This document shows, piece after piece, positions 45,481-58,400 of a stretch of 64,000 bases of DNA; the stretch's first letter is position 1; each line of letters begins with the position of its first letter. The translations under genes were made by a program, and so were the position numbers. This DNA comes from Rhea pennata (lineage: Eukaryota; Chordata; Aves; Rheiformes; Rheidae). The stretch spans positions 2,356,001-2,420,000 of the forward strand of contig NW_026907675.1 of assembly GCF_028389875.1 (NCBI RefSeq), in the 5' to 3' direction. The notes under the pieces are model-generated. The model saw only the letters and a program-made list of their open reading frames with translations, was not told the origin of the DNA and searched no databases.

Positions 45481-48400
45481 TGCATTTTTGAATTTTTCCC
45501 TCAGCTGCTGCTGCCCCCGCAGCCCCAAGGTGCTGCTCAGAGCTATGTTTGGGATCTGCTGGTCAGAGTTGAGAGCAGGTTGCTGGTGTCCTCGCAAGGT
45601 GTCGTGCTCAAGTTGTTGTGCTTGCTTCATAGTTCTTGGTGTGCTCCAGGACCTGTGACCCTGGGAGCAGCCTGAAGGGTGTTTGCAGAAGAGCTCTGTT
45701 AAGCGTGAGGTGTTTTGCTTTTCAGGGGCCTTGGAAACTGACGAAAGGCCATTTTCACACTCACCGTTGTTATTCCCATAATCCTAGATGAGGAGGAAGA
45801 GCTGCTGAATTCTGGCTCTGCTGGTTTCAGCAATTGAAATGTCCTGGACGGAGTCTGTTGCCATGTCTCAAATTGTCAGCGTGTAAAATAGGAGAGTGCT
45901 TGATGTGTAGAGGATTTGCTGTGCTTGTTCAGCAATGGGGAAGGAAGTAGACTGTGAGCTATGGGAAGGCTTCTCCCTCTGACTGGGACATGAGGCCCTG
46001 CTCTCTTGCTACATATAGAGACTACCTAGGTGAAAGCTAATGTATTTTTGGGGGGTTGCAACTGCTACGTAATGGGTGCTTTGCTGCACTGTGAGCATTG
46101 TGAAGCCAGGAAGTGAATCAGGGAGGCCATTTGGGAGGTGGCTCAGCCGTGGGAAAGGGCAGGGGGAGCTGCAGGCAGCAGCAGGGTGGGCAGTGAGGTC
46201 CCTAGTGTTTAAAAGGGCTGTATGAGAAAATGCCCTGTGTGCCATCAAGTGTTTGTAGGTAGCTGGTGGGGCTGGAGGAGGCCCATGGCTCAGCTGTTGA
46301 TGGTGAGGTCAGTTCTGCACGAGTCCCTGATAGGCCGGCTGGAGGGAGAAGGCGTGGCTGTTGCTTGTGATGTCACTTCCCGCGGAGCAGTGGATAGGGC
46401 AGCAGCAGGTCCGCACTGGGATGTGTTTTTGAGATGGTTTCTGCCTGAGCAGCTGATCAGCCAGGATTTGTCTGCTGGCTGGGGAAGTTCTAGTGAGGTA
46501 ATTCTGCCTTAGGGGCTTCCTCGTCAGTGAGAGAGACCTGGTTGTGCAGGTGACTGTGAGGTCCCGTCTGTCTGAGTCCCTGATAGACCGGCAGCAGGCA
46601 GTTAGGCCTGGGTGTTGAGTGTGAGGTGTCTTTTGTCCGAGTCCCTGCTCGGGCAGTAGTGGCTCATGGCTGGGGAAGTTATATTGAGACAACTAGTGTC
46701 TCTGAAGCCCGTAGGCCATCAGCAGGCATGTGTTGGGGGTTTGCCCTTGTGAGCAGCTGACAGGTCAGGAGAAGCCACATGGCCTGGATGGTGGTGGTGA
46801 GGTGACTCCCGGGTTTGTTGTGTGTGCCCAGAGGAGGGATTGATTGCTGCAGAGCTCTACAGCAGTAGAGAAAGTCAACTAATTAATCAAGCAGATGTTC
46901 CCCATCGTCTGACACAAATTCTATTTCACTCCATGATCCTGAGTTAGTACTACTACATTTAAAATGTGGGTGATGTTCTCTAGTGAATATGGACATGGAG
47001 TTTGTTTTTCCCCCTTGTTGCTAAGTAGAAGCTTGCAGCCTGCTGCCAGACAGCTAGGGAGTCCAGCTGGGCTTTTTAAACTGCTACATCAATCTAATGC
47101 TAGTCTAAGCAGTGTTAGTTATCTCTGATTGCCAGCATGTGTGTGTGCTTTGGAAATTCCCCTTGTGGAAACAGGAGGGAGCTTGTAAGATGTTCCTGCA
47201 AGGTCTAAATGCTGTGCCTGTCTTTCGGGTGTCCACGTGCTTTTATGACACATTTGGATCTGTAACACCTTGGAAATTGATGATTTTTGTCCGAGTATGC
47301 AGCCAGTGGAGAATGGAGGAGACGGAAGGAATGTCACCCCCAAACAGGTACCGGCCACATTTTGTAAGAGATTTCTTGTTCAGGGAAGTTGAGGCACAAA
47401 CGAATGGCAAGAGGTGGCCTGATGAGGGCTTGTGAGAGCACTCGTCTGCTTCCTGGAGAAGGGAAGTAACCATGTGTAGGACTGTGAGTGGATGCTGAGA
47501 GGCAGTGCGTGTTGCAAAGCCTTGGAGGACTAGAAGAGAACGGCAGAGTTGGAGAGCTGGGCTTTCTGTGTTGTGGGGCACTTGGGGTGCCCTCTGTGTT
47601 GCTGATGCAGAGGTGCACGTTTGCTGGCCCCCATCTGTGAGGCGAGCAGTGGTGTGGGCAGGGTGTCACAGTGCAGGGGTGCTGTGTGGTGGGTCCGGGT
47701 GGTGGTCCCAGTGTTTTGGTGCTCATCATGGGAGGAGATAGCTGGCGAGGGCGGTGCTGTGTGTGGGCAGTGCTGCCAGAGTGGGGAGCTGGGGAGCACT
47801 GCAAGGTGAGGGTGTGACTATGCTGGCTGGGCCTAGGCTGCCCTGGTGTCGTGGGCCAGAGTTGCTGGCAGCCTGATGCCTTTGATGCACTGAGGTTCAG
47901 GCCTTGGGGATGCTAAGAAATTTCCAGCACCTGCAGCATGGATTTTTCCTGACGGCCAGGGAGTGTATATCTCCTTGCTCCGGGATGTGAACCAAGCCTG
48001 CGTTTTCCCTCCTTTCCTCTCATTTCCTTTTCCTCATAAGAGCTTTGGTCTGCAGCAGGGTTTGCTGAGAGGAGCGGACGTTGTGGGAGATGCGCTTTTC
48101 TGTCTGGGCCTTAGCCTGCTGGAATCCCTTTGAAGGAGCGAAGGCCTTGTGGTGTGGTGGTCTTTGGAGAAAGGCAGGTGAGTTCTTGGGAGCTGACTGT
48201 CAAGGGGCTGAGCCCCCCCTGTAGGAGATCTGTTTGGAGGAGTGCCTCTGAATGGGAGCAGCAAGGCAAAAGTGCCCTGCAAGGGATGCGCAGCCCAGGT
48301 CTCTCTTCCTTGCAGGTGCAGTCTCTGCAAGTTACCCCACCATCGTGCTGTAGTGTGAGCTTTCTGTGCTGCAGCGGGGAAATAAGAAAGCAGCCACGTG

Positions 48401-48556
48401 TAGCCATCAGTGTGCTAAGTGTGGTGTGGTTAGGTGCTGACCCTGCTGACCCTGGCAAGGGACTGGATTTTTCCTGTGCTTTGGGTGGTGGTGGTGAGGA
48501 GCCCCATGTAGCTCTCACTGCCTTTTGCCATTTCAGAAGAAAGTGTTTGTCCTGCT

Positions 48557-49104
48557 GTTGTCCAAAATCTGGGTTCTGTTACCCAGTGTGCAAGCAACCA
48601 ATAGACACACGGTCAAGACACTTGTTTATTTCATTTCTGCGCAGAGATGGGTGCGAGGTGGTAAATCCACAAAGCTAGCACACCTTCTCCCCCTCTCATC
48701 CTTCATTTTTACACACTTTTTAGGGAGTATTTTATACAAATCTTTCTATTGGTTACAGTTTCATTACATCAGGTAATTGCTCTGCACTTGCATTTTAACG
48801 CTCTTGTTAATTAGCATAGGAAGTGAAGAAGAGGCAGTAACATCACTATCATGTCGTTTCCATCTCATTATTAATTTAGGGGTGTGAAGCTTAATATATT
48901 AATACGCCTTAATGAACGTAAGGTCTCTTCTGGGTTATTCTCCTGTTTTTGTCTTACCTACCCCTCGCATTCTACAAAGCGCTGCGGTTTCATCAAGGTT
49001 ATTTAGCCGGCGCTCGTTATACTCTGCAGTACTGCTTTCCTCTCTACCTTGTCCTTGAATCTTGTTACCAATTTGCAAGGTTTTCTCACAGTATTTCTCT
49101 AACA
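48557..49104 (-). mobile_element. Solo LTR of an endogenous retrovirus
   Basis: On the minus strand it runs TGTTAGAG... to ...GGACAACA, with matching TGTT/AACA termini. A TATA box (ttttata on plus, 48730-48736) and a polyadenylation signal (tttatt on plus, 48625-48630) lie in the right order. It interrupts F2 at a point equivalent to 34405. Flanking bases (tcctgc and gtattt) do not form a target duplication, so one flank was probably lost. Short relatives lie at 25851-26065 and 61601-61816. Confidence 0.7.
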
Positions 49105-49109
49105 GTATT

Positions 49110-50265
49110 TCCCTGTGCACCCCACTGACCGAGTCCCAACAGGGCAGGTGGCACAGCCTCAGTACAGCTGCTCACTGCACCGAACGAGTCCTGCCAATGC
49201 ATGTAAAGCAGCCTGGTTACAGCTGTGCACCCCAGTGACCGAGTCCCACCAATGCGGTTGGTGCACTCTTCGTACAGCTGTGCACTCCACTGACCGAGTC
49301 CCACCAATGCAGGTGGAGAGGCCTCAGTACAGCTGTGTACCGCACTGACCGAGTCCCACTAATGCAGGTGGCTCACCTCGGTACAGGTGTGCACCTCACT
49401 GATATAGTCCCACCAATGCAGTTGGCTCGGCCTTGGTACAGCTGTGCAACCCACGGACCAAGTCCCACCAATGCACGTGGCTCGCATTGGTACAGCTGTG
49501 CACCCCACTGAACGCATCCCACTAAAGCAGGTGGCGAGGCCTCGGTGCAGCTGTGCAACCCACTGAACAAGAACCACCAATGCAGGTGGCTCAGCCATGG
49601 TACAGCTGTGCACCCCACTCATCGAGTCCCACCAATGCAGGTGGCTCGACCTCGGTACAGCTGTGCACCCCACTGACCGAGTCCCACCAATGCAGCTGGC
49701 TCGGCCTCGGTACAGCTGTGCACCCCACTGACCGAGTCCCACCAATGCAAGTGGTGTAGGCTCGTTACAGCTGTGCACCCCACTGACCAAGTCCCAAGAA
49801 TGCACGTGGCTCAGCCTCTGTGCAGCTGTATACCCCACTCACTGAGTCCCACCAATGCAGGTGGCTCGGCGTCGGTGTAGCTGTGCACCCCACTGACCAA
49901 GTCCCACGAACGCAGGTAGCGGGACCTCAGTACAGCTCTGCAGCCCACTGACCGAGTCTAACCAATGCAGGTGGAGAGGCCTCAGTACAGGTGTGCACCT
50001 AACTGACCAAGTGCCACCAATGCATGTGGCGCAGCCTGGTACAGCTGTGCACCCCACTGACCTTGTCCCACGAATGCAGGTGGTGAAGCCTCTGTATAGC
50101 TATGCACCCCACTCATCGAGTCCCACCAATGCAGGTGGCTCGACGTCGGTACAGCTGTGCACCCCACTGACCGAGTCCCAACAATGCAGGTGGCTCGGCC
50201 TTGGTACAGCTGTGCACCCCACTGACCGAGTCCCACCAATGCAGGCAGCTCAGCATCTGTACAAT
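49110..50265. repeat. Minisatellite, 55-bp unit, about 21 copies
   Basis: The phrase gtacagctgtgcacccca / ctgaccgagtcccaccaatg recurs every 55 bases (for example 49655 and 49710) with moderate variation. Most units contain CCAAT. As 55 is not a multiple of three, the open frames across it cycle through all frames and are not genes. It lies exactly between two minus-strand LTRs. Confidence 0.9.
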
Positions 50266-50328
50266 TGTTTGCTTAACGAATCTCACTATGCTGCAAACCC
50301 CAGGAATCTCATTCTCATCACCAATTTA
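50266..50328 (-). other. Possible retroviral leader with primer-binding-like site
   Basis: Directly after the LTR end (minus strand) comes taaattggtgatgagaatg. TTGGTGA just inside an LTR is the typical start of a tRNA primer-binding site. Only about 60 bases remain before the minisatellite starts. Confidence 0.35.
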
Positions 50329-50959
50329 TGTTCTAGTTAGATTCCTGGGGGCAAAAATCTCGTATGGCAAGCCAGTGCAAACACACACACACACACACAC
50401 AAACACTCTTCAGGAGCAAGCTGTTTATTAGGAGATACTTACAAACAGACCGACCCGATTGTAATCTCGACAAGGACCACTCCAATGCTTGTCCCGATCG
50501 TCTGCATGGCGAGAGAGAGAGAGTCGGCAGGCACAATCTTTGCGGGCGTCCCCGAGGAGGCAAAGTGGTCCTCTGTTGTGTAGCAGCCTCTCTCTCCTTT
50601 GGAAAAAATCAGGTATTTATGATTATTTGTGGTAGCCTGGAGTCCTGGCACATGGGACCACCAAATGCAGGGAGTCTAGCCCAACTCCGCCCCAGTCGCA
50701 TAACCGGGCTATGATACTGCGCACACGTGCTGACTTATTTCGGGGGCCACACTTGACTTTGGGGGTTGCTACTTCATTACTCTTCAACTTCTGACCTTCA
50801 TGTTTACTGCTTCTCATGGTTATTCTGTGGCTGGAAGCCACACAATCCATATGTAACCAACTGCTGTTCTTCCTCGCAGATTTCCAAGACCTTGTTAGTT
50901 ACGTATTTGTATGCTGCTTAACACAGTGGTATTGTTCTAGGCACTAAAAAGTTACAACA
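50329..50959 (-). mobile_element. Second LTR, different family from 48557-49104
   Basis: On the minus strand it runs from TGTTGTAA (50959) to CTAGAACA (50329), again TG...CA with inverted tips. It has a TATA-like ataaatac (plus 50613-50620) and AATAAA (plus tttatt, 50424-50429). A (ca)n tract lies at about 50382-50402. The body shares no obvious sequence with the other LTR. Confidence 0.55.
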
Positions 50960-53900
50960 CAGACCATTCCCATCAAGTCTCACGTAGTACGGATACAAGC
51001 ACCTACAAGTTGACAGCAGGATGCCACTTCCATTTCTAGGGCCAACGTTGAGAGATCAGCCCAGGGAGCAGCTGCACTGGAAAGGCTGTCTGACACTGAC
51101 AGAGCAACTCAGCACTGCAACAGCCCTCCACATAATGCCACACCTCTGCTGTGCCAGCTGTGCCACCATCTCTGCCCCACACAGCTGCCTCGTCTACTAC
51201 ATGCAACCAAGTGCCAGCAAGAAGACAGGCATGCAGGGCACTCCCCACTTGCACACACCCAGGCACTGCTCTCCTCACTGCCTTCCCTTGACTCCAAAAC
51301 CCAGGCACGCAGGGAAGCTCCTGCACTAACACCAAAGGTGGCCAAGGCACTCCAGGCTCACAAGGCACGTGCAAATGATCAGGCACAGAGCTGGCTCCTT
51401 GCATGATGTGGCTCTTTTCACATGGCAGGATCCTGCTCTCTTTGGGCAGAGCAGGCTGCTGCTTTCCATCCCCATCCGCTCAAGAATCTCCACCTAAAGT
51501 ATGGAGGGACCGAGATTTTCTTTAGGAATACAGAAGTTGCAGATACAACGTCGAAACATTTGAGAGTCCTGAAGGCCCCCTGACCTCAAAGTAACCTCGG
51601 TTCCCTTCCTTTCCTTACTTAGAGGCCCTGTGATTGGACAAAGGTGCAGAGGTTTTGAAATGAGGCCCTAGCAAGGAGACAGCCCCAGGCTGGAGGGCTG
51701 ATGAAATGCCAGCTCTCCTGGCTGCGCAGCCTCTGCAGCAGGAGTCCCGGCTCCACAGCTGGGTTCACACAGCACTGAGGGTTGAGTGCCACGAGCAGCC
51801 TGGCCCTGGGCACATCTTCAGCCCTCGCAGAGCCAGGAGCCCAACAGCTCTGAGACCTCCGTTCAAGCTACCAAGGATTTCGGGCACTCACACAAAGGCA
51901 CTCGACAGATGCTGGCTTTCATTATAAGGGTCTTTCACTCATCCTACAGGGCACCACAACCTTCTAGGAAAAGGAAGGTTCTCATTTCCTGAGTGTGCTG
52001 GCAGTAACAGCATCTGTATGATGTGGGACGTGCAGCTCAGCAGAGGTACCAGGAGGTGAACCCACACGCCCCAGCTCACCCATGGAAGATGGGCGCATTC
52101 ATGGAAGCCTTCACATCCACGCATAGCCTCATCTCATTCACTTGCAGCCGCTTTCACAGAGGGCTCACAATGGTGGCAAAGATGCTGACAGCTACAGGGA
52201 CACACCCTGGCATCCTGCCTCCATCCTCAGTGGCTCGGAGATTGCACGGGGAACCTACACAACTGGAGCAACCTAGAAAGAAAGAAAGACAGAATCGATT
52301 AGGATGCAGTACGTTCTGAGATGGGAAGATGCAAGGAGGGTCCAGATTCCACAGAAAGCCTTGAAGGAATGAGCAGACCACTTTCTCCAGCAGAGTCTGT
52401 AAAACCCAAAAGACTCAGGAAGCATCAAGACCTTCAGAAACTGCAAGCCTGGACCTCAGCTGACAGAAAACAACTAACTGCAAGCATCCCTCGCTCACAC
52501 CAGGATGCTCCAAGCAGGGAGCACAGTCAGCACCAGTGCTCACCCAGGGCTCCCACAAGGACACTGGGATGGCAGGCTGGCCTCTGGGAGCAGAGCACTG
52601 CTCTCCCCACACATCTCCTCCCATGCTGAGCAGCACAACACTGAGCCAACATGTGCCTGTGCATCAGTGGTGCAGAGGGCACAGCACCACACATGGCAGC
52701 ACACAGGACACCCCCAAGGGCCCCACAACACAGAAAGCCCAACTCTCCAGCCCTTCCAGTCCCTTCTAGGCCTCCAAGGCATGGGAAACAGTGCTTCCTC
52801 TGAACATCCACTCACAGCCCTGACATGGTCACTTCCCATCTCCAGGAAGCAGAGAGCAAGCGCTCTCACAGCTGCTGATCAGGCCAGCTCTTGCCGCTCA
52901 CTTTTGCCTCACATGCCCGCAAGGCGCTCACCCAAAGGGGCCTCCCTACTAACAGGCCCCTAGAGCCTTCAAAGGGAAGCCCATCCTCACGCCTTCTCTT
53001 CCCGACAGCTCGGAGGCAGGACAAACACTTTCTTCTGAAATGGCAAAAGGTAGCTTCACTTGAACAAAAAGGAAGGACAGATCCACAGGCTCATTCTCCA
53101 CATGCAGATGACAGCTGCCCCTGACAGCCCACAAGGTACCCAGAGATGACTGGCTGGGGGCAGGCTTCAGCACCAAGGGAAATGCAGTGGCCTCAGAGAC
53201 TGCTGGAGCTCATGGCAGCTTTGTGAATCTCTGAAATAAATGCAAGGCTGCTTGGGCATCGCATGCTGCCAGAGGGATGCTTTGGGCAAGAAAGGGTCAA
53301 AGATGGTGCTCCATGTCTTAAGTACACCAGGAAGCATGACCCACCATGCCTGACAGGAGCAGAAGGACTTGACTGTCCAATTCACAAGCCAGTCCACAAC
53401 ACTCGACAGCTGAGGTTGGCACTGAAACTCAGTTAGGGAGCACACAGACCTGGGCCCTGGCCTTGATGACCTGCCATTTGCCATCGGTCATCCTCAGAGA
53501 ATCAAGGGAATGATGCCAGAGGACAAAGCGTGGTGCTGAGACATCTCCAGAGCAGTAACTGAAATGACACAGCTCCTGAACTTAGGCCTTCCCACAGTGA
53601 AACCAAACAGCTGGGAGGCTAGCGGTGGGATGTATGTGCTCACCACCACTGCCTTGACTCCAGCTACTCCGAGCAATGCAGCTAGAGCTAAGTGGGGCTC
53701 CTCACCACCACCACCCAAAGCACAGGCAAAATCCGGTCCCTTGCCAGGGTCAGGAGGGTCAGCACCTAACCACACCACACTTAGCACACTGATGGCTACA
53801 CGTGGCTGCTTCCTTATTTCCCCACTGCAGCACAGAAAGCTCACACTACAGCACGATGGTGGGGTAACTTGCAGAGACTGCACCTGGAAGGAAGAGAGAC

Positions 53901-56900
53901 GTGGGCTGCACATCCCTTGCAGGGCACTTTTGCCTTGCTGCTCCCATTCAAAGGCACTCCTCCAAAGAAATGTGGTACAGGAAGGATTCCGCCCCTTGAC
54001 AGTCAGCTCCCAAGAACTCACCTGCCTTTCTCCAAAGACCACCACACCACAAGGCCTTCACTCCTTCAAAGGGATTCCAGCAGGCTAAGGCCCAGACAGA
54101 AAAGCGCATCTCCCACAACGTCCGCTCCTCTCAGCACACACTGCTGCAGACCAAAGCTCTTATGAGCAAGAGGAAATGAGAGGAAAGGAGAAAAAATGCA
54201 GGCTTGGTTCGCATCCGGGAGCAAGGAGAAACACTCCCTGGCCGTCAGGAAAAATCCATGCTGCAGGTGCTGGCAAGCGCTTGGCAACTCCAAGGCCTGA
54301 ACCTCAGTACATCAAAGGCAGCAGGCTGCCAGCAACTCTGGCCCATGACACCAGGGCAGCCTAGGCCCAGCCAGCATAGTCACACCCCCACCTTGCAGTG
54401 CTCCCCAGCTCCCCACTCTGGCAGCACTGCCCACACACAGCACCACCCTCGCCAGCTATCTCCTCCCATGATGAGCACCAAAACACTGGGACCACCACCT
54501 GGACCCACCACCCGGCACCCCTGCACTGTGACACCCTGCCCACACCACTGCTCGCCTCACAGATGGGAGCCAGCAAACGTGCACCTCTGCATCAGCAACA
54601 CAGAGGGCACCCCAAGTGCCCCACAACACAGAAAGCCCAGCTCTCCAAATCCCTTCTAGTCCCTTCTAGAGGACTAGCAGTTCCTTTCTAGTCCTCCAAG
54701 GCTTTGCAATAATCACTGCCTCTCAGCATCCACTCACAGTCCTATACACAGTTACTTCCCTTCTCCAGGAAGCAGACGAGTGCTCTCACAAGCCCTGATC
54801 GGGCCACTTCTTGCCACTCATTTGTGCCTCAACTTCACTGAAAAGAACATCTCTTTCAAAATGTTGCCCATACTTGTTTGGCTGTGACATTCCTTCTGTC
54901 TCCTCCAACAGACTTGGCACCCATTCTCCACTGGCTGCACACTTGGACAGAAAATCACCAACCTCTAATGTATTACAGTTCCAAATGTGTCATAAAAGCA
55001 GGTGGACACCTGAAAGACAGACACAGCATTTAGACCTTGCAGGAACATCTCATAAGCTCCTTGCTGTTTCCACAGGGGGAATTTCTAAAGCACACACAGA
55101 CAATGGGGAGAAGAGATTACTAACACCACTGCTTACACCAGCATCAGATTGATTTAGCAGCCTCAAAACTCTGTCTGGACTCCCTAGCTGACTGGGAGCA
55201 GCCTGCAAGCTTCTACTTAGCAACAACTGGAAAGTCAAACCTCATGTCCATATTCACCAGAGAACAACACCCACATTTTTCATGTAGTAGTACTGACACA
55301 GGATGACAGACTGGAACAGAATTTGTGTCAGACAATGTGGAACATCTGCTTGACTGAATAGTTACATTTACATATTGCTGTAGAGCTCTGCAGCGGTCAG
55401 TCCCTCCTCTGGGCACACACAACAAACCCAGAAGTGACCTCACCACCACCATCCAGGCTGCGTGTCTTCTCCTGATCTACCACCTGCTCAGAGAAGTGAC
55501 CTCACAAGGGCAAACCCCCAACACATGCCTACAGCTGCTACGGGCTGCAGAGATACATATTTCTTCAAAATAACTTCCCCCGCCATGAACCACTGCTGCC
55601 TGAGCAGGTACTCAGACAAAAGAGACCTCACACTCAACGCCCATGCCTAACACACACTTTGGGAAGAAGAGATTATTAGCACCACTGCGTACACCAGCAC
55701 TAGATTTATTCAGTAGTTTAAAAGATCTAGTTGGACTCTCATGATGACCAGGAGTAGGCTGCAAGCTTCTACTTAGGAACTCAACAAAGTCAAGCTCCAT
55801 GTCCATGTTCACCAGAGAACATCATCCACATTTGAAACGTAGCAGTACTAACGCAGGATGACAGAGTAGACTAGAATTTATGTTAGATGATGGGGGACAT
55901 CTGCTTGATTAATTTGTTGCCTTTCTCTGCTGCTGTAGAGCTCTGCAGGGGTCAATCTCTCCTCTGGGCACACGCAACAAACCCAGGAGTCACCTCACCA
56001 CCACCATCCAGGCCATGTGGCTTCTCCTGACCTGTCAGCTGCTCACAAGGGCAAACCCCCAACACATGCCTGCTGATGGCCTACGGGCTTCAGAGACACT
56101 AGCTGCCTCAAAAATAACTTCCCCAGCCATGAACCACTACTACCCGAGCAGGGACTCGGACAAAAGAGACCTCACTCTCAACGCCCACGACTAACTGCCT
56201 GCTGACGGTCTACAAGGGACTCAGACGGGACCTCACAGTCACCTGCACAGCCAGGTCTCAGTCACTGCCCAAAAAGCCCCCAAGGCAGGAATTACCTCAC
56301 TAGAACTTCCCCAGCCAGCAGACAAATCCTGGCTGATCCGCTGCTCAGGCAGAAACCATCTCAAAAACACATCCCAGTGCGGACCTGCTGCTGCCCTATC
56401 CACTGCTCTGCGGGAAGTGACATCACAAGCAACAGCCACGCCTTCTCCCTCCAGCCGGCCTATCAGGGACTCGCGCAGAACTGACCTCACCATCAACAGC
56501 TGAGCCATGGGCCTCCTCCAGCCCCATCAGCTACCTACAAACACTTGACGGGACACAGGGCATTTTCTCATACAGCCCTTTTAAACACTAGGGACCTCAC
56601 TGCCCACCCTGCTGCTGCCTGCAGCTCCCCCTGCCCTTTCCCATGGCTGAGCCACCTCCTGATTCACTTCCTGGCTTCACAATGCTCACAGTGCAGCAAA
56701 GCACCCATTACGTAGCAGTTGCAACCCCCCAAAACTACATTAGCTTTAGCCTAGACAGTCTATGTAGCAAGAGAGCAGGGCCTCATGTCCCAGTCAGAGG
56801 GAGAAGCCTTCCCACAGCTCACAAGTCTACTTCCTTCCCCATTGCTGAACAAGCACAGCAAATCCTCTACACACCGAGCACAACAAGCATTCTCCTCTTT

Positions 56901-57299
56901 TACGCACTGACAATTTGAGACATGGTAACGGACTCCATCCAGGATATTTCAATTGCTGAAACCAGCAGAGCCAGAATTCAGCAACTCTTCATCCTCATCT
57001 AGGATTATGGGAATAACAACGGCGAGTGTGAAAATGGCCTTTCCTCAACTTCCAAGGCCTCTGAAAAGCAAAACACCTCACGCTTAACAGAGCTCTTCTG
57101 CAAACACCCTTCAGGCTGCTCCCAGGGTCACAGGTCCTGGAGCACACCAAGAGCTATGGAGCAAGCACAACGACTTGGGCACAACACCTCGCGAGGACAC
57201 CAGCAACCTGCTCTCACTTTGCCCAGCAGATCCCAAACACAGCTCTGAGCAGCACCTGGGGGCTGTGGGGGCAGCAGCAACCCAGGGAAACCCTTGGAA

Positions 57300-58400
57300 A
57301 CGCATCTCAGACTCACAAAAGGTTCAAAGCTTCCTGCATCCAAACCCCACCAAGCCGCCCAGACCCAGCTGCTCGGCGCAGGCCGGCACGCCTGGCTCGC
57401 AGGTCAGTTCCCCTCGGTGACAGGGCGCTGGGTCCCCTGCTCACAGCCCCAACAGCCCATTCGGGAGCCCCTGCAGGGAAGCAGCCCCCTCGCCAGCACC
57501 GCTGACCCTGCTGCAGCGAGAGGGCACCCGCCGGCATTTGAATGCACCCGCAGCCCCCACCAGCCCCACTCGCACCCGCTCTCACTCCCGCTCCCTTCTC
57601 GCCTGCTTCGCTCCCTCCGCTCTTGCACCTCTCTCTTCTCTTGGCCTTTTCCCACTCTGGACTCCGATTGGCTGACACAGCCATCACTCCAGTCCATCCC
57701 CACCCTCCTTCTCAGGACAGCCAATAGGAGGGCCGCACTCAGGCGATGCCATGGCAACGCTGCGCCCTCCTGCCCTGGCAACCAGCTCTGCTCCCTCCCC
57801 CGCGGGACGGTGCCATCTTGTGGGCCGCAGCGCAGGGCACGGTGGGGCCTCGGGGCAGCCCAGCGCCGGGTGCGCGGGCAGTGCGGGGCCCCGGGCGTGG
57901 CCGCTCTGCCGCAGGGGCCCCACGAGGCTCCTCACTGTCCTGCGCCCTGGGGGCCGTGCTGGGCTTGGAGGGCAGCTCTGGGGCCTGTGGTGGTGCCAGC
58001 CCTGGTGCCGGAAGTGGGGCCCTGGGAATGGCCGGGGCGCCGGAGCCTGTGGGCGACGTGCTGCTGCCACCAGGGCAGGGCAGTGTCCTCTCGGCCCTCA
58101 TGCCCCAGCTCCTTCCCCAGGGTAGCCCCAGGCTTGGCAGCTCTCCCGCTGCGCCTGGCAGGGCTGGGCCATGGCCCAGCAGGGGCTGCTCTGTGTGGGT
58201 CTGGGCTGTACCCCGAGGGGTTGCTCCAGAGGGCTGAGGAGCCCCCTGGGGGCACAGGGCAGTGAGGGGGGGTACCAGCTCTGGGCCTGCTGGTGCCAGG
58301 GAGTGGAGGTGTGGGGTCAGGATGGGGCTGGGGGAGATGGCCATGTTGGGCTCACCCCAGCAGTGCACCCCACAGAGAAAAGTCCTTGGGGTATGCCTGT
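57300..58400. promoter_or_regulatory. CpG-island promoter core, copy R2
   Basis: CCAAT at 57721, X-box-like gatgccatggcaac (about 57745-57758, one mismatch), YY1-type gccatcttg at 57812-57820. An upstream gattggctgaca (57666) gives a further inverted CCAAT. The 323-codon frame crossing it has no counterpart in the same frame in all copies. Confidence 0.55.

Larger units (their letters stand above)
41213..48556 (+). repeat. Amplicon copy F2 (order V-CpG-X), mosaic
   Basis: The part 41213-45350 is the inverted counterpart of 21215-25355 in R1. From about 45361 it follows 30190-33730 of F1 in direct orientation almost base for base. It then skips the equivalent of about 33745-34370, resumes with ccttttgccatttcagaag, and stops at tcctgc (48556) where an LTR begins. 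Thus V resembles R1 while X resembles F1/R2, although R1's own X is strongly diverged. Y is missing. Confidence 0.8.

Noticed and set aside
49359..50239. Open frames of 70-160 codons on both strands
   Set aside because: They are by-products of the 55-bp minisatellite, which shifts frame at every unit.
48557..50959. One complete provirus bounded by the two LTRs
   Set aside because: The two LTRs are unrelated in sequence, and no gag, pol or env remains between them, only the minisatellite.
57294..58265. 323-codon frame as a protein gene
   Set aside because: It crosses a bidirectional CpG-island promoter, and the frame is not preserved over its full length in the sister copies.
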